12,500 bases of DNA from Neocallimastix lanati (nom. inval.) (GCA_016946835.1 JACVTC010000019.1:862501-875000), one strand, 5' to 3'; positions 1 through 10,247 are shown, numbered from the stretch's first letter. Program-made: numbers and translations. Notes: generated from the sequence alone by a model not told the origin.

Positions 1-679
1 CATTCTTTTGAATTTAGTTGGATATTCTTTTATTTCTTAATTTTCTTGTAGAGCATCAGTAATTTTTTTTTTTTGACCAAGAATAACATGGCATGAAAGG
101 AATATGGTTTATGATGAGATCTTTAATGATACATTTTGAATATATATATATATATATTTAAATATTATTTTTTAAGCGATAGTATGTTGAAATATGTATA
201 AATACATATTTGTGGACTAAAAAGGATTAATATTATATGATTATATGATAAATTAAGATATAAAAAAAAAATAATAATAAAAATAAAAAAAAATTTTTTT
301 ATTTATAGAATAAATACATATTATAGAAGAAGGTTCCTAATAATTCATATATCCAAAAAAAATTAAAATGTAGTACAGATTGAATTAAAACTAAAATTAA
401 AAATTAAAACTAAAATTAAAAATTAAAATTATAATTTAAATTATATATTTAAATTATATATTTAAATTGCAGAAAAATAAATAATAAAATATAGATTGAA
501 TTAAAATAAAAATTAAAAAATTAATAATGAAATAGTTCGTGGTAGATAAGAGTACAATATTAATAAAATATAATAAAAAATATTAATTTTAATATAAAAA
601 AAAAACACTTTTTTTTTTTTTTTTTTTTTTTTTTTTATTATTATATTTTTTATTTATTTATTTATTTACTTTTTGGATA

Positions 680-712
<33 letters not shown>

Positions 713-831
713 AATAATTAATAATGATGTTTTATTTATTTAAATAATAATATTATAATTATATATATGATTTGTATCTAATACTATTATTTTTTCTTTA
801 CTATAATCTTTTTTCTTTTATTTGATAATTT

Positions 832-862
<31 letters not shown>

Positions 863-1174
863 ATAATTTTTCATAATTATTATTATTATTTAAATCATAA
901 AAAAAATATTATATATTTTTTTTTAATAAATTTATTACTTTATATTTTTTAAAATTTTTTTTTTTTTTAAAAAAAAAATTATGGATTTAGATATTAATAA
1001 TTATTATTATTATTATTATATAAATTATATATATATATATTTAATATATATAACTATGGATTATATTTTTCATTTTCTATAAAAATAAAAATAAAAATAA
1101 AAATAAAATTACAATTTTTATTTTTGTAATTTTTATATATAATATATATACCAATTAATATTATATATTTAATT

Positions 1175-1206
<32 letters not shown>

Positions 1207-1607
1207 TTATTTATTATTTGTTTTTGTATTTTTTTTTATTTTTTATTACTATTTTTTTTTTTTTTTTATTTATTTTATTTTATTTTTATTTAATTTGTTT
1301 TTGTAATTATTTTTTTTTAAATAACTTTGATTTTGATTTTGATTTTAATTGTATTAAAAAAAATATATATATATATTTTTAAACATATAATACATAAATG
1401 TTAAAAATTGCTATTATTAGATTTTTATAACTAATGAAAGAATTAAATTAAAAAAAAAAAAAAAATTATTTAATACCTCAAATAAAAATAAAGAATAATA
1501 AACTATTTATAATTGATATTAAAATAAAATTAATCTTTTTCTTATTATAATATCTTCATATATTTTTTTTAAACATTTTCAAAGTAGTTTTTGTTTTGTT
1601 TTGTTTC

Positions 1608-1608
<1 letters not shown>

Positions 1609-1640
<32 letters not shown>

Positions 1641-1670
1641 TTTGTTTGTTTGTTTGTTTGTTTGTTTGTT
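1609..1670. repeat. T31 run joined to a (GTTT)n microsatellite
   Basis: An uninterrupted run of 31 T (1609-1639) is followed by seven GTTT units (1640-1667) and then GTT units. It is a simple sequence repeat of the kind common in dictyostelid spacers, with no coding value. Confidence 0.9.
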
Positions 1671-1982
1671 GTTGTTATTGATTTGTTTTTTAATTTATTT
1701 AATTTTTTTTTTTTTTTTAATATAATAATTCATATATACATATATTTTTTAATAAAAATTTATATATATATATATATATATATTTGGATTATGGATTAAA
1801 AGATATTGAGCAAATATAAAAAAAAATAATATATTTATAAAAATTTTCTCTCTTATAATTAATTCTTCTTTCTATTATTATATATAATACTTTAATATAA
1901 CATTTTTATCAAAAAAATATATATACATATATATATATAATTTTGAAAGAATAAGAAAAAAAATTATAATCGATATTTTTTT

Positions 1983-1988
1983 TTTATT
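1983..1988 (-). promoter_or_regulatory. Polyadenylation signal AATAAA for the PP2C gene
   Basis: The minus strand reads AATAAA about 20 bases after the TAA stop of the phosphatase gene, a normal place for a poly(A) signal. In DNA this A/T-rich the hexamer occurs often by chance, so only its position supports the call. Confidence 0.4.
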
Positions 1989-2007
1989 AATCTTTTTCCT
2001 CTCAAAA

Positions 2008-3930
2008 TTAAAGATTATTTTGTTTTAAATTGGTATTGATAGCTGGAATGAAAACTAAGAAAGCAGTACAATCATCAAATTTATCTAAACCTTGACAATA
2101 TACTTCTTTAACATAATCACGTTGGACAATAATTTTAGCAATATCTTCAAGAATTTCTGGAGTAATTTCATTAAGACTTGTATTTTTCTTATCAACTATT
2201 TTGAAATTAAAATGACATTAATAAAATATATTTATAGAGTTATTATTACAAAATTGTATTAATATTATATTAAAAAATGAAAAAAAATAATAATAAATAA
2301 ATATATAAGGTATATATAGATATAGATATATAAATTGATATTGTATTTTAATAAAAAAAAAATAAAAATAACAATAATAATAAATATATAAATATATAAA
2401 TATTAAATTAAAATTATATTTTATTAAAAAAAAATAATAATTTAAAATATAAAATATATTAATGATAATTATACACTAATATAACTAATGATAATTTAAA
2501 TAAAAAAAAAAACTTTTTTTTTTCAAATATTTACATTTACCACCCTCGGCAGCTCTCTTCTTTTGACACCAAGCTGACATAGAAAGTCCAATAAATTCTA
2601 ATAAATTATTATTCATTTGAGTTGTGGAATAATCATATTTTAAATAATCCCAAACACCATCAGTAGCAATAACTAATAAATAATCTTTATTAGCATTTAA
2701 CTTATTAAAGGTGACATCAGGTTCATTTATTAAAACAGCTGGTTCAATCTTAAACAAAAGATCACCCATTGTGGCTCCCATATTCAAAGTACGCATATTA
2801 CTAATTCCAATTTCGGATATGCCTTGGTTCACCGCACGATAAATTCTAGTACCTACTAAATCCGAATATGGCTTTGTTCCACGCTTAGCTGGTGAAACTA
2901 TTGCACCATGAATTCTCTTTGACCCATTTTGATTTAAGAAAATTCCTCCATTTTGAGAGATATGGTAAGCCATATCAGAAAGTTCAGGTGAATGATCACG
3001 TGAACCAAAAACTTGACTCCAAACGGATTCACGATGAGAGAAAAAGCTTCTTTTAATATTTTCTCTTCTACCTAAAACAGTCCTTGAATCCCCAACATTA
3101 CAATTAATATGCATATTTTTATAGATAATATTGACAATAAAAGTACAACCATCATCTAAAGGTTTTTCACCCCTGTAACCACTAGCCTTCCATGCTTTAA
3201 ATTCCTCTGTTCTCATATCACAGAATTTTTTATCAACTTCTTTATATTTATCTTTGATAAAACGTTCAAATAATTGACATTCTTCTCTCTTTTCCCAATT
3301 CCAATCATGGAAATCAACCACATCTTCTATAGCCATTCTCATTTCTTTTATGAAAAACTGAGGAGCTTCATGACCACCATGGCCATCAGCTAAAAGCCAA
3401 ATATATGCAGGAAGTCCACTTACAGGATGTGTATGAACAGCAGCCTTTCTGTTATCCAAAGTTGGGAAATGGAAGTCTTCCATATAATTATGTATTGGAT
3501 TTCTTGTTTGATTTGGACCTTTTTCGTAGCCACGTTCTGAAGCAACTGACCATTTAATATCTCTATTATATTGGCTTATAATATTTTTTTTATATAATTG
3601 GGCAGTAGTATCAGATTCATTAGTACTAGATAATTTTTTCTTATTACTACTACTACTAATTTGTGATTTAGTTGATGAAGATGCTGAAGAAGGAGATGAT
3701 GGGACTACTGATTCATTTTCTAAAGGAATACTATCATTTTTATGTAATGATTCAATTGTATTTGATCGAGTTAAACCTTGCTTAACAATATTATTTGATT
3801 CGCTACTATTGGGTTCCATTTCTTGAAGCATACCTTCATTTTGTGTTGGTGAACTACTATAATCATTATTTTTTATGAATTTTGTTGATTTTGCTTCTAT
3901 TTGATTTGGATTTATTACTGAAGTTGCCAT
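2008..3930 (-). CDS. PP2C-type (PPM family) Ser/Thr protein phosphatase, two exons
   Basis: The gene is complement(join(2008..2195,2541..3930)) and encodes 525 residues. PP2C enzymes are Mn/Mg-dependent phosphatases that remove phosphate from Ser/Thr. Residues 1-125 are a Ser/Asn-rich, probably disordered leader. The catalytic domain follows: NYMED 148-152, ADGHGG 181-186, GCTF 261-264, NVGDSR 278-283, RDHSPEL 311-317, MGD 388-390, EPDV 403-406, ATDGVWD 422-428 and, in exon 2, KFDDCTAFLVF near 502-512. The expected metal ligands E151/D152, D182/G183, D424 and D504 are present, as is catalytic His184. Oddities: H147 stands where human PP2C-alpha has the phosphate-binding Arg33, and RAVNQG 365-370 is separated from the later MGD by an insertion. 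The start is the first ATG, with AAA before it. There is no signal peptide or membrane segment, so it is likely cytosolic or nuclear. The substrate is unknown. Confidence 0.95.
2196..2540 (-). other. Intron of the PP2C gene
   Basis: The donor on the minus strand is GTAAATG (GT at 2540-2539) and the acceptor is CAAAATAG (AG at 2197-2196). Exon 1 ends one base into a codon, and joining to TT of exon 2 makes GTT (Val464). This restores the frame into an acidic helix-like stretch and the final PP2C motif KFDDCT. Without splicing, the frame reads on into a Lys/Phe low-complexity tail and stops at 2485 with the last metal-binding Asp missing. The intron is nearly all A+T, unlike the exons. At 345 bases it is longer than most dictyostelid introns. 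Confidence 0.88.
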
Positions 3931-4111
3931 TTTATTAAATTAAATTAAATTTATTTTTGAATTATATTATCAATATTATTATTATTATTACTTTATTATA
4001 ATATTTAAGAATATTTAATTATTTAATTAATTTATTATTCTCAACAACAATAAAAAATAAAAAAAAAACTCTTTCTTTTTTATTATCTTTAGTTTGAATT
4101 AAATTATTTCG

Positions 4112-4143
<32 letters not shown>

Positions 4144-5400
4144 CTAAATTTATTAATTAATTTTTTTATTATTATTGTTTCTGTTTTTATTATTTTTGAT
4201 ACTTTTTTTATATATAGATTTCTTAATAAATACCTATTTTATTAAAAAAAATATATATTATTTTGATTTTATTATAAAATATATTATAATAAGATAAATT
4301 TGTAGTATATAAATGATTATTATTCAAAAATATTATTCAAAACAATAGTCACTTTAAAATAAATATATATTTTAATGTTTTGATATTAATTATTTACTAA
4401 TTTTAATTGATTTATATTAATATAAACAAATTTTAAAACATTTTTTAAAATATATATTTTTTTATTATTGAATATTACTTCTTATTAATTATTAATATTA
4501 ATTTTTTTTTTTTTTTTTTTATTATTTATAATTTATTAATAGATTTCGTTTATAATGGTATATCGTATTAAAATTTATTTTTATTAATTGTTATTTTAAC
4601 GTATTATTTTATAAAGTAAAACGTTTTGTTATTATTTATTTGTTGAAGTATTATATATATTGATTTTTTATATTTTTAATTTTTTCTTGAACTTCTTAAT
4701 TCTTTATTGAATTAAAATTTGTTTCTTTTTTTATTATTATTACTATATTATTTAGATAGTATTGTTAGTTATATACATTTGCATTGATATATAAAAAACA
4801 TCTTTTTTTTTATTATAATTTAATATATGATATAATATAATATCAAATTCTTTAATTTTTTTTCTTTCGTTTTTAATTTTTATTTAATCTTTCTTATTAT
4901 CTTTTATTATCTTTTTTATTATAGATTTTTAAAAAAAAAATAAAATAAAATAAAATAAAACAAATAAATAAAAAGAAAAAAAAACTTTATTTTTTTTTCT
5001 TATCTAAATGTTTTTTAAATTATTATATTATTAATTATTAGTAGTAGTATTAGTATTATATTATTATTTATTATTTTTATTGTTATTTTATTTTATTATA
5101 GAGCTTTTATACTCTTATAATAAATTAATAATAAATAATAATAATTTAATTAATATATTGTAGATTAATTAAATTTAATTTAATAAATAATGAAAAGAAA
5201 AAAAAAAAAAGCATTCTTTATATTACTTTATATATATTATTTCATATATTATCATCTTATATTATTTTTTATATTATATTTTATATATTTTGTATATAGT
5301 ATTTCTATTATATATACACTATTCAATAAATTATAATTAATTATTTTTAATTTAATTATTTATTATTTATTATTTATTATTCAGCATTCATTATTTATAT
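3931..5400. other. A/T-rich upstream spacer of the PP2C gene
   Basis: No gene is recognised here. The first 150 bases must hold the promoter and 5' leader of the minus-strand phosphatase gene. A run of nine A at 4062-4070 reads as an oligo(T) tract on the sense strand, and such tracts are common near dictyostelid start sites. No TATA box can be separated from the background. A 26-T run lies at 4112-4137. Near 5341 the sequence turns into TTTATTATT-type repeats. Confidence 0.7.
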
Positions 5401-5757
5401 TTTATCATTTATTATTTATTATTTATTATTTATTATTTATTATTTATTATTTATTATTTATTATTTATTATTTATAATTTATTATTTATTATTTATTATT
5501 TATTATTTATTATTTATTATTTATTATTTGTTATTTGTTATTTATTATTTATTATTTATTATTTATTATTTATTATTTATTATTTATTATTTATTATTTA
5601 TTATTTATTATTTATTATTTATTATTTATTATTTATTATTTATTATTTATTATTTATTATTTATTATTTATTATTTATTATTTATTATTTATTATTTATT
5701 ATTTATTATTTATTATTTATTATTTATTATTTATTATTTATTATTTATTATTTATTT
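5401..5757. repeat. TATTATT heptamer satellite, about 50 units
   Basis: A seven-base unit, TATTATT, repeats with only a few interruptions (TTTATAATTT near 5471 and two TTTGTTA variants near 5526-5540). Because 7 is not a multiple of 3, all three frames give the same LFIIYYL repeat, and the open frames here are products of the array, not genes. On the minus strand every unit contains AATAAA. Confidence 0.95.
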
Positions 5758-5911
5758 ATTCTATTACTTTTTATTTAATTATTATTCTATTATTTAATTA
5801 TTCTATTATATATTATTATATATAATTTATTCTATTACTTTTTATTTAATTATTCTATTATATTATATATATATATATATTATTTATTCTATTACTTTTT
5901 ATTTAATTATT
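5756..5911. repeat. Three exact copies of a 28-bp motif
   Basis: A 28-base motif beginning TTATTCTATTAC is found without change at 5756-5783, 5827-5854 and 5884-5911. The starts are 71 and 57 bases apart, with TA-rich filler between. It begins exactly where the heptamer array ends. From there to about 6060 the DNA is a decaying mixture of TTTATT units. Confidence 0.8.
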
Positions 5912-6310
5912 ATTCTATTATTTATTATTTAATATTCATTATTCATTATTCATTCATTATTTATTATTTATTTATTCTATTATTTATTATTAATATGTTA
6001 TTTATTATTTGTTATTTATTAATTATTTATTTATTTATTATTTATTTATTATTTATTATGCTATCCAATAACTAGAATATTAAAAACTTTTATTATTATT
6101 ATCACATTCATTATTGTGTGGTGTGTATTATTTTTATTTTATTATTTAAATATATTCTTTTTATTATTTATTATTATTTATTATTTTGTTACTATTTATT
6201 ATTTTAACGATTATTTTTTATTTAAAATTATGTTAATATATTGTTTTTCATATTTATTTATTTATTTATTATTAAAATAATAGAATATTACAATATATAT
6301 TATATTTTTC

Positions 6311-6350
<40 letters not shown>

Positions 6351-6600
6351 GTTTTTAATTATTTTTAATTAAATTTGATTTTTAAAATTTGTATTTACTT
6401 TTAGAAATATATTTTATTACAAATATTAAAAGTTAATAAATTATATTTTATTCATTCATACATTACATATATATATTTAATAATATTCATTTCAATAAAT
6501 TATATATTTGTTGTTAATTATAATATATAATTATTTAAAAGTTTTTCTATTTTACTTTATTCTTAAAAAAATAATCATTCATTTATTATATTAAATAACT

Positions 6601-6681
6601 TTAATTAATAATCAATTTTGAAATATTTTTATATGTACATTTAATTAATAATCAATTTTGAAATATTTTATATATATACAT
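6601..6681. repeat. Tandem duplication of a 40-bp unit
   Basis: The unit starting TTAATTAATAATCAATTTTG at 6601 repeats directly at 6641. The two copies differ only in the TA-rich last ten bases or so and in length by about one base. The copies abut, as in a recent tandem duplication. Confidence 0.85.
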
Positions 6682-6766
6682 TTAATTACATTTTAAGTTT
6701 TTTTTATTACATATTAAATATATTTAATATATATATAAATTTTTTTTGGTTACATTTTTGACTATT

Positions 6767-6847
6767 AATTTAAAGTCCACATCCTCTCCTACTTTATCTA
6801 TTGATATTTTCAATTAAAGTCCACATCCTCTCCTACTTTTTCTATTT
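6767..6847. repeat. Duplicated C-rich motif, 26-bp exact core
   Basis: A 26-base core containing AAAGTCCACATCCTCTCCTA is identical at 6770-6795 and 6814-6839, 44 bases apart. With flanks the match covers about 36 bases (6767-6802 and 6812-6847) with few differences. The core holds ten G/C bases in DNA that is otherwise nearly G/C-free. No coding frame surrounds it. It may be a protein-binding site, or simply a duplication. Confidence 0.85.
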
Positions 6848-7640
6848 TTTTTAATGGTATTTATTATTTTTTATTTATTTTTTTAATTAAAATTATTACA
6901 ATGCTATTAATTTTCTTTTTTTGTTTTAATTACTAAATATGACTTTATCTTGTTAATATTTAAATATTTTTTCATTGAAAATAATATTATTGAAATTCGC
7001 CTTTTCAATTAGTATTTATAATATAAAATAAGTAAAATTTATAATTACTATATATTATATATATTCAGTATTAATTTATGTCACATATCACATGATATAC
7101 ATTTTATACTAAATAATTATGTTGAAATAGTTTATAGAAAATGAAATAAAGCAATAAAAGAATATTCCAATAAATATTATGAATTTTAAACAAAAAAGAA
7201 AATGACTTTCATATATATATATAATAATGTGATCCAATATAAGTCATATTATTAACTATTATAATCATTTCTTTATAACATATGTATATAATCCATATAT
7301 TTACTTTTTTTATTAAAAACTGATAAACATATACATATGTATTTTTATTAGCTTTTATCATATTTCAAAACAAATAAAGATACATTATTAATAGAGATAT
7401 ATATAATTGATAAATCTTATAAATATTAATATTATTCTCGATTCAAAAATAAAATAGATAAATATATATATAAAGGATTATCATTAGCAATTATTTAATA
7501 AATAATTGTAAAAAAAAAAAAAACATTAATAATTTAAGAAAAAATATATATATATATAATTAATTTAATGTTTCATTTTTTTTTTTAATTAAAAAAGATC
7601 CATTATTTATATTATTAAGAATAAATAATATTTAATACAA

Positions 7641-8070
7641 ATTTTATTATTATATTTTATTTTTTATATTTTATTATTTATATTTTATTATTTATTATTT
7701 TATTATTTATATTTTATTATTTATTTATAATATTTTATTATTGATTTATATTTTATTATTTATTTATATTTTATTTATATTTTATTATTTATTATTTTAT
7801 TATTTATATTTTATTATTTATTTATATTTTATTTATATTTTATTATTTATTATTTTATTATTTATATTTTATTATTTATATATTATTATTTATATTTTAT
7901 TATTTATTTATATTTTATTATTTATATTTTATTATTTATTTATATTTTATTATTTATATTTTATTATTTATATATATATATATTATTATTTATATTTTAT
8001 TATTTATATTTTATTTATAATTTATTACTTATATTTTATTATTTATTTATATTTTATTATTTATATTGAT
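7641..8070. repeat. Composite TTATTTATATTTTA satellite with a 58-bp higher-order unit
   Basis: The region is built from TTATTATT, TTATTTA and TATATTTTA blocks. A block starting at 7761 recurs 58 bases later at 7819 with the same internal order, so part of the array grew by copying a longer unit. The open frame at 7741-8079 encodes only Ile/Leu/Phe/Tyr from the repeat and is not considered a gene. Confidence 0.85.
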
Positions 8071-9451
8071 AATATATAGTATATTTATAAAGAGATGTTA
8101 AAAATTTTCATTAAATATTAGTTTAACAGTTAAATAAAATATTCCACGTTTTTAATTTAAAAATAAATTAATAAAATATACAAATTAATAAAAGATTTTT
8201 CATATTCAATAGTTATATATTATATTTTATATCTATTATTATATCTATTAAATCTATTATTAAATAAATATTATAAAATAATAATAATATTATTATTAAT
8301 AATTACTTTTAAATTTAATTGATCTTTTTACCTAAAATTCATTTCAAATAATGCTATGAAAATGATGTACATTATATGAAAGATTATAAAATATACAATT
8401 TTAAGATAACCAATATATTTGGTGTTTTAATATTTGTATTAATAAAATCATATGATTTTTTATTATTCTATTCCACTACGGTTACACAAATTGTTTCAGA
8501 AAAAGAACAAAAAAAAATTTTTTATATAATTGATAATACTATTTATTATTTATTTAATATATTCACTTATTTAATATATTTATTTATTTAATATTTTTTT
8601 TCATTTAAAATAATTTTTGGATATTTCATTTTTTAATGGTTACTTTTTAATATTTCTTAATGATGATAAAAAAGCTATTAACACCTTATAATATTAATAA
8701 TAATTTATTTATTTCATAATGAAAAAAAAAAAAAAATTTTAATTTATTTAATATTTAAAAAGAAAAGAAAAAGAATAATTAATCTATTAATTTATTTTAT
8801 TTTTTTTTTGTTTATTGTAAATTGTTAAAATTATGTAATAAAAATAATCACTTTACTGGAAAACTATAAAATGATTAACTAAAAATTAAAAAAAATGATA
8901 TATTAACAATTTTATATTAACTATCATTAAAAAAATCCAATGAGAAGAGGTGGAAAGATTCTCTTTTATATACATATATATATACTCCATGTCTTCTTAT
9001 TTACCATATATTTATTTATTTACCATTTATTTATTTATTTATTATTTATTAATAAAATTCTAATTTTATACCAAAGTGTAAATAGGTATTATTACATATT
9101 ATATATAATATCTTCATAACGTTTTCAATTAATTTTATCAAGGTTAATTAAAAAATATTTTAGTTAATCATAAATTAATATTTATTTATGGAAATAAAAT
9201 TTATTTTATATTACTTTATCTTCTAATCTGAAAGAACAAAAAAAAAAACTAATAATAAATAAATAGTAATTATGAAATTAAATATACTTTTTTTTTTTTT
9301 GAATTATCAGTACAAATGAAACAGATATTAAATATTAATATTGAACTATTGTAATAATTAAATATTAATATATAAAAAAATTGATATATTTTAATAGTTA
9401 GAATGGATTATTATTGTCTATAGCATCTATAATATTAAAAAATAATAGGTA
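8071..9451. other. A/T-rich spacer, no gene recognised
   Basis: Only short frames occur, the longest being 71 codons at 8376-8591. Its translation is mostly Ile/Tyr/Phe/Lys and resembles no family I know. A short purine-rich patch at 8941-8962 and a TTTA-rich patch at 9012-9052 stand out slightly. No tRNA-like sequence was seen. Confidence 0.65.
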
Positions 9452-9467
9452 TTATAAATGGCATAAA
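9452..9467 (+). repeat. Left target-site duplication of the GC-rich insertion
   Basis: TTATAAATGGCATAAA here is repeated at 9881-9896 on the far side of the GC-rich island. Fourteen bases (ATAAATGGCATAAA) are certain; the first two T could belong to the T tail in the right copy. Both copies are identical. Confidence 0.9.
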
Positions 9468-9854
9468 CCTCGGCATGGCACCAAATAATCGGATGAGGTT
9501 TCTATCCTGGGATATCATGAGACCACACGTGATGTTCATAAGGCTTTCCCTCAAATGATTATTTCACCCAACCCTGATACTACGCTTTGAATTGAAGCAT
9601 AGACCTTGATGATTGTAAAATTTCCAATCGCCAATGATTACACCCACTAGGGAGGAGTTAATGGTTCCGTTCTGATACTCGTGGTCATTAGAGATATATG
9701 TAGGAACGTTAGGAATGCATCTCCGGGCAGTGTGTAACGGCGATTGAGAGCGGCGAAGCTGATACAGTATGCCAATAACTCATCACCTTACAGTTAATTA
9801 ATAACTGTATGGCCATATGGGAGATGGGTGGGTACCCATATGTGCAAGTCTATG

Positions 9855-9880
<26 letters not shown>
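9468..9880 (+). mobile_element. SINE-like retroposed structured RNA of unknown family
   Basis: By hand count 169 of 387 bases (9468-9854) are G or C, about 44%, in DNA that is otherwise nearly all A+T. It is followed by T28 (9855-9882) and bounded by a 14-16 bp direct repeat, as left by target-primed reverse transcription. The plus strand folds readily: AAACCTC/GAGGTTT (9465-9471, 9495-9501), ATCATG/CGTGAT (9514-9519, 9528-9533), CTACGCTT/AAGCATAG with one mismatch (9580-9587, 9595-9602), TACAGTTA/TAACTGTA (9789-9796, 9802-9809) and CATATGGG/CCCATATG (9814-9821, 9835-9842). Loop bases GACCAC (9521-9526) can pair with GTGGTC (9681-9686). All frames are stopped. I could not match it to tRNA, 5S, 7SL, U3 or RNase P RNA by eye. 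The T tail fits a transcript read from the plus strand, perhaps by RNA polymerase III. Confidence 0.75.
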
Positions 9881-9886
<6 letters not shown>

Positions 9887-9896
9887 ATGGCATAAA
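9881..9896 (+). repeat. Right target-site duplication of the GC-rich insertion
   Basis: This is the second copy of TTATAAATGGCATAAA. The T tail runs directly into it. The bottom strand at this junction would end in ...TTTATAA-3', whose last A residues could have paired with the U tail of the inserted RNA to prime copying (inference). Confidence 0.9.
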
Positions 9897-9955
9897 AATA
9901 ATAATATTAAAAGGATATGAAATAATAATAGTAACCTTAATATTTATTAATTATT

Positions 9956-10029
9956 ATTTTATTATTTTATTATTTATTATTTATTATTTATTATTTATTA
10001 ATTATTAATTATTTATTATATTTATTATT
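9956..10029. repeat. TATTATT heptamer array, left part
   Basis: Heptamer-type TTATTTA units lead up to the LTR element and end TTTATTATT. The array resumes after the right LTR at 12159, so the retroelement split one array. Confidence 0.8.
10025..10029 (+). repeat. 5-bp target-site duplication TTATT, left copy
   Basis: TTATT directly before the left LTR is repeated at 12159-12163 directly after the right LTR. Five bases is the usual duplication for Ty1/copia and Ty3-type integrases. In a TATTATT array a chance match is easy; the reconstructed empty site gives the stronger support. Confidence 0.65.
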
Positions 10030-10247
10030 TGTTACAATATGTGAATTTATATATTAAATGAATCTAGAATAATAATAATATAAATTATTAATATAAACAT
10101 AATATAATGTAATTAATTAAAAGTAATCTAGAACAAGCCACATTTTTAGTATAAATAGATGTAAATTTCATTATATAGAACATAGCTAATAACCTATTCA
10201 TATTTATCATAAATAACCTCATTAATAAAACTTCATATAAAATAACA
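10030..10247 (+). repeat. Left (5') LTR, 218 bp
   Basis: It begins TGTTACAATATG and ends AAATAACA, so the five terminal bases TGTTA/TAACA form an inverted repeat. It matches the right LTR base for base over 218 positions as far as I can read. It should contain the promoter and the transcript start, but no TATA box can be singled out in this base composition. Confidence 0.95.

Larger units (their letters stand above)
1..2007. other. A/T-rich spacer, no gene recognised
   Basis: This stretch is almost entirely A+T and every frame is broken often by stops. It contains (TTA)n at 682-711, (TA)n at 835-857, (TTTA)n near 1177-1207, a 28-T run at 609-636, a 31-T run at 1609-1639 followed by (GTTT)7 at 1640-1667, and (TA)n at 1760-1783. 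Positions 1-130 are less biased and could be the untranslated tail of a gene outside the window, but no codon pattern supports that. The poly-Phe frame at 1596-1799 is only the translation of the T and GTTT runs. Confidence 0.8.
6061..7640. other. A/T-rich spacer, no gene recognised
   Basis: No frame is open for a useful length. The notable items are a (TTTA)n run at 6311-6349, a 40-bp tandem duplication at 6601-6681 and a C-rich duplicated motif at 6767-6847, listed separately. Positions 7075-7450 are slightly less biased, but no protein, tRNA or other RNA is recognised there. Confidence 0.7.

Noticed and set aside
1-51. Frame 1 open from the window edge (HSFEFSWIFFYFLIFL then TAG), possibly the end of a gene.
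   Set aside because: Sixteen residues rich in Phe/Leu cannot be told from noise, and no family is recognised.
5528-5825. Two overlapping plus-strand frames encoding LFIIYYL repeats.
   Set aside because: These are translations of the heptamer array; a 7-base unit gives the same peptide in all frames.
8376-8591. A 71-codon ATG frame with some Ser/Thr/Val/Glu content (FYSTTVTQIVSEKEQKK).
   Set aside because: Most of it is Ile/Tyr/Phe/Lys, as expected from random A/T-rich DNA. There is no codon pattern, domain or splice context to support a gene.
9661-9671. GGTTCCGTTCT as a B box of a tRNA-derived SINE.
   Set aside because: It agrees with the B-box consensus at about eight of eleven positions and no convincing A box lies upstream, so a tRNA origin is not supported.
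9514-9690. Likeness of TCATGAGACCACA to the R segment of group I introns, with GTGGTC as the matching P7 strand.
   Set aside because: The spacing to the pairing strand is too long, no P/Q segments are found, and a local hairpin uses the same bases. The target duplication and T tail fit retroposition better.
9785-9792. CCTTACAG in the GC-rich element, like the start of the conserved motif of Dictyostelium class I small RNAs (recalled as CCTTACAGCAA).
   Set aside because: Only eight of eleven bases agree, and the element is several times longer than class I RNAs. A chance match is likely.
9817-10008. Open frame starting MGDGWVPICASL across the T28 run.
   Set aside because: It runs from the hairpin of the GC-rich element through the T tail (poly-Phe) into TTA repeats, so it is a by-product of the insertion.
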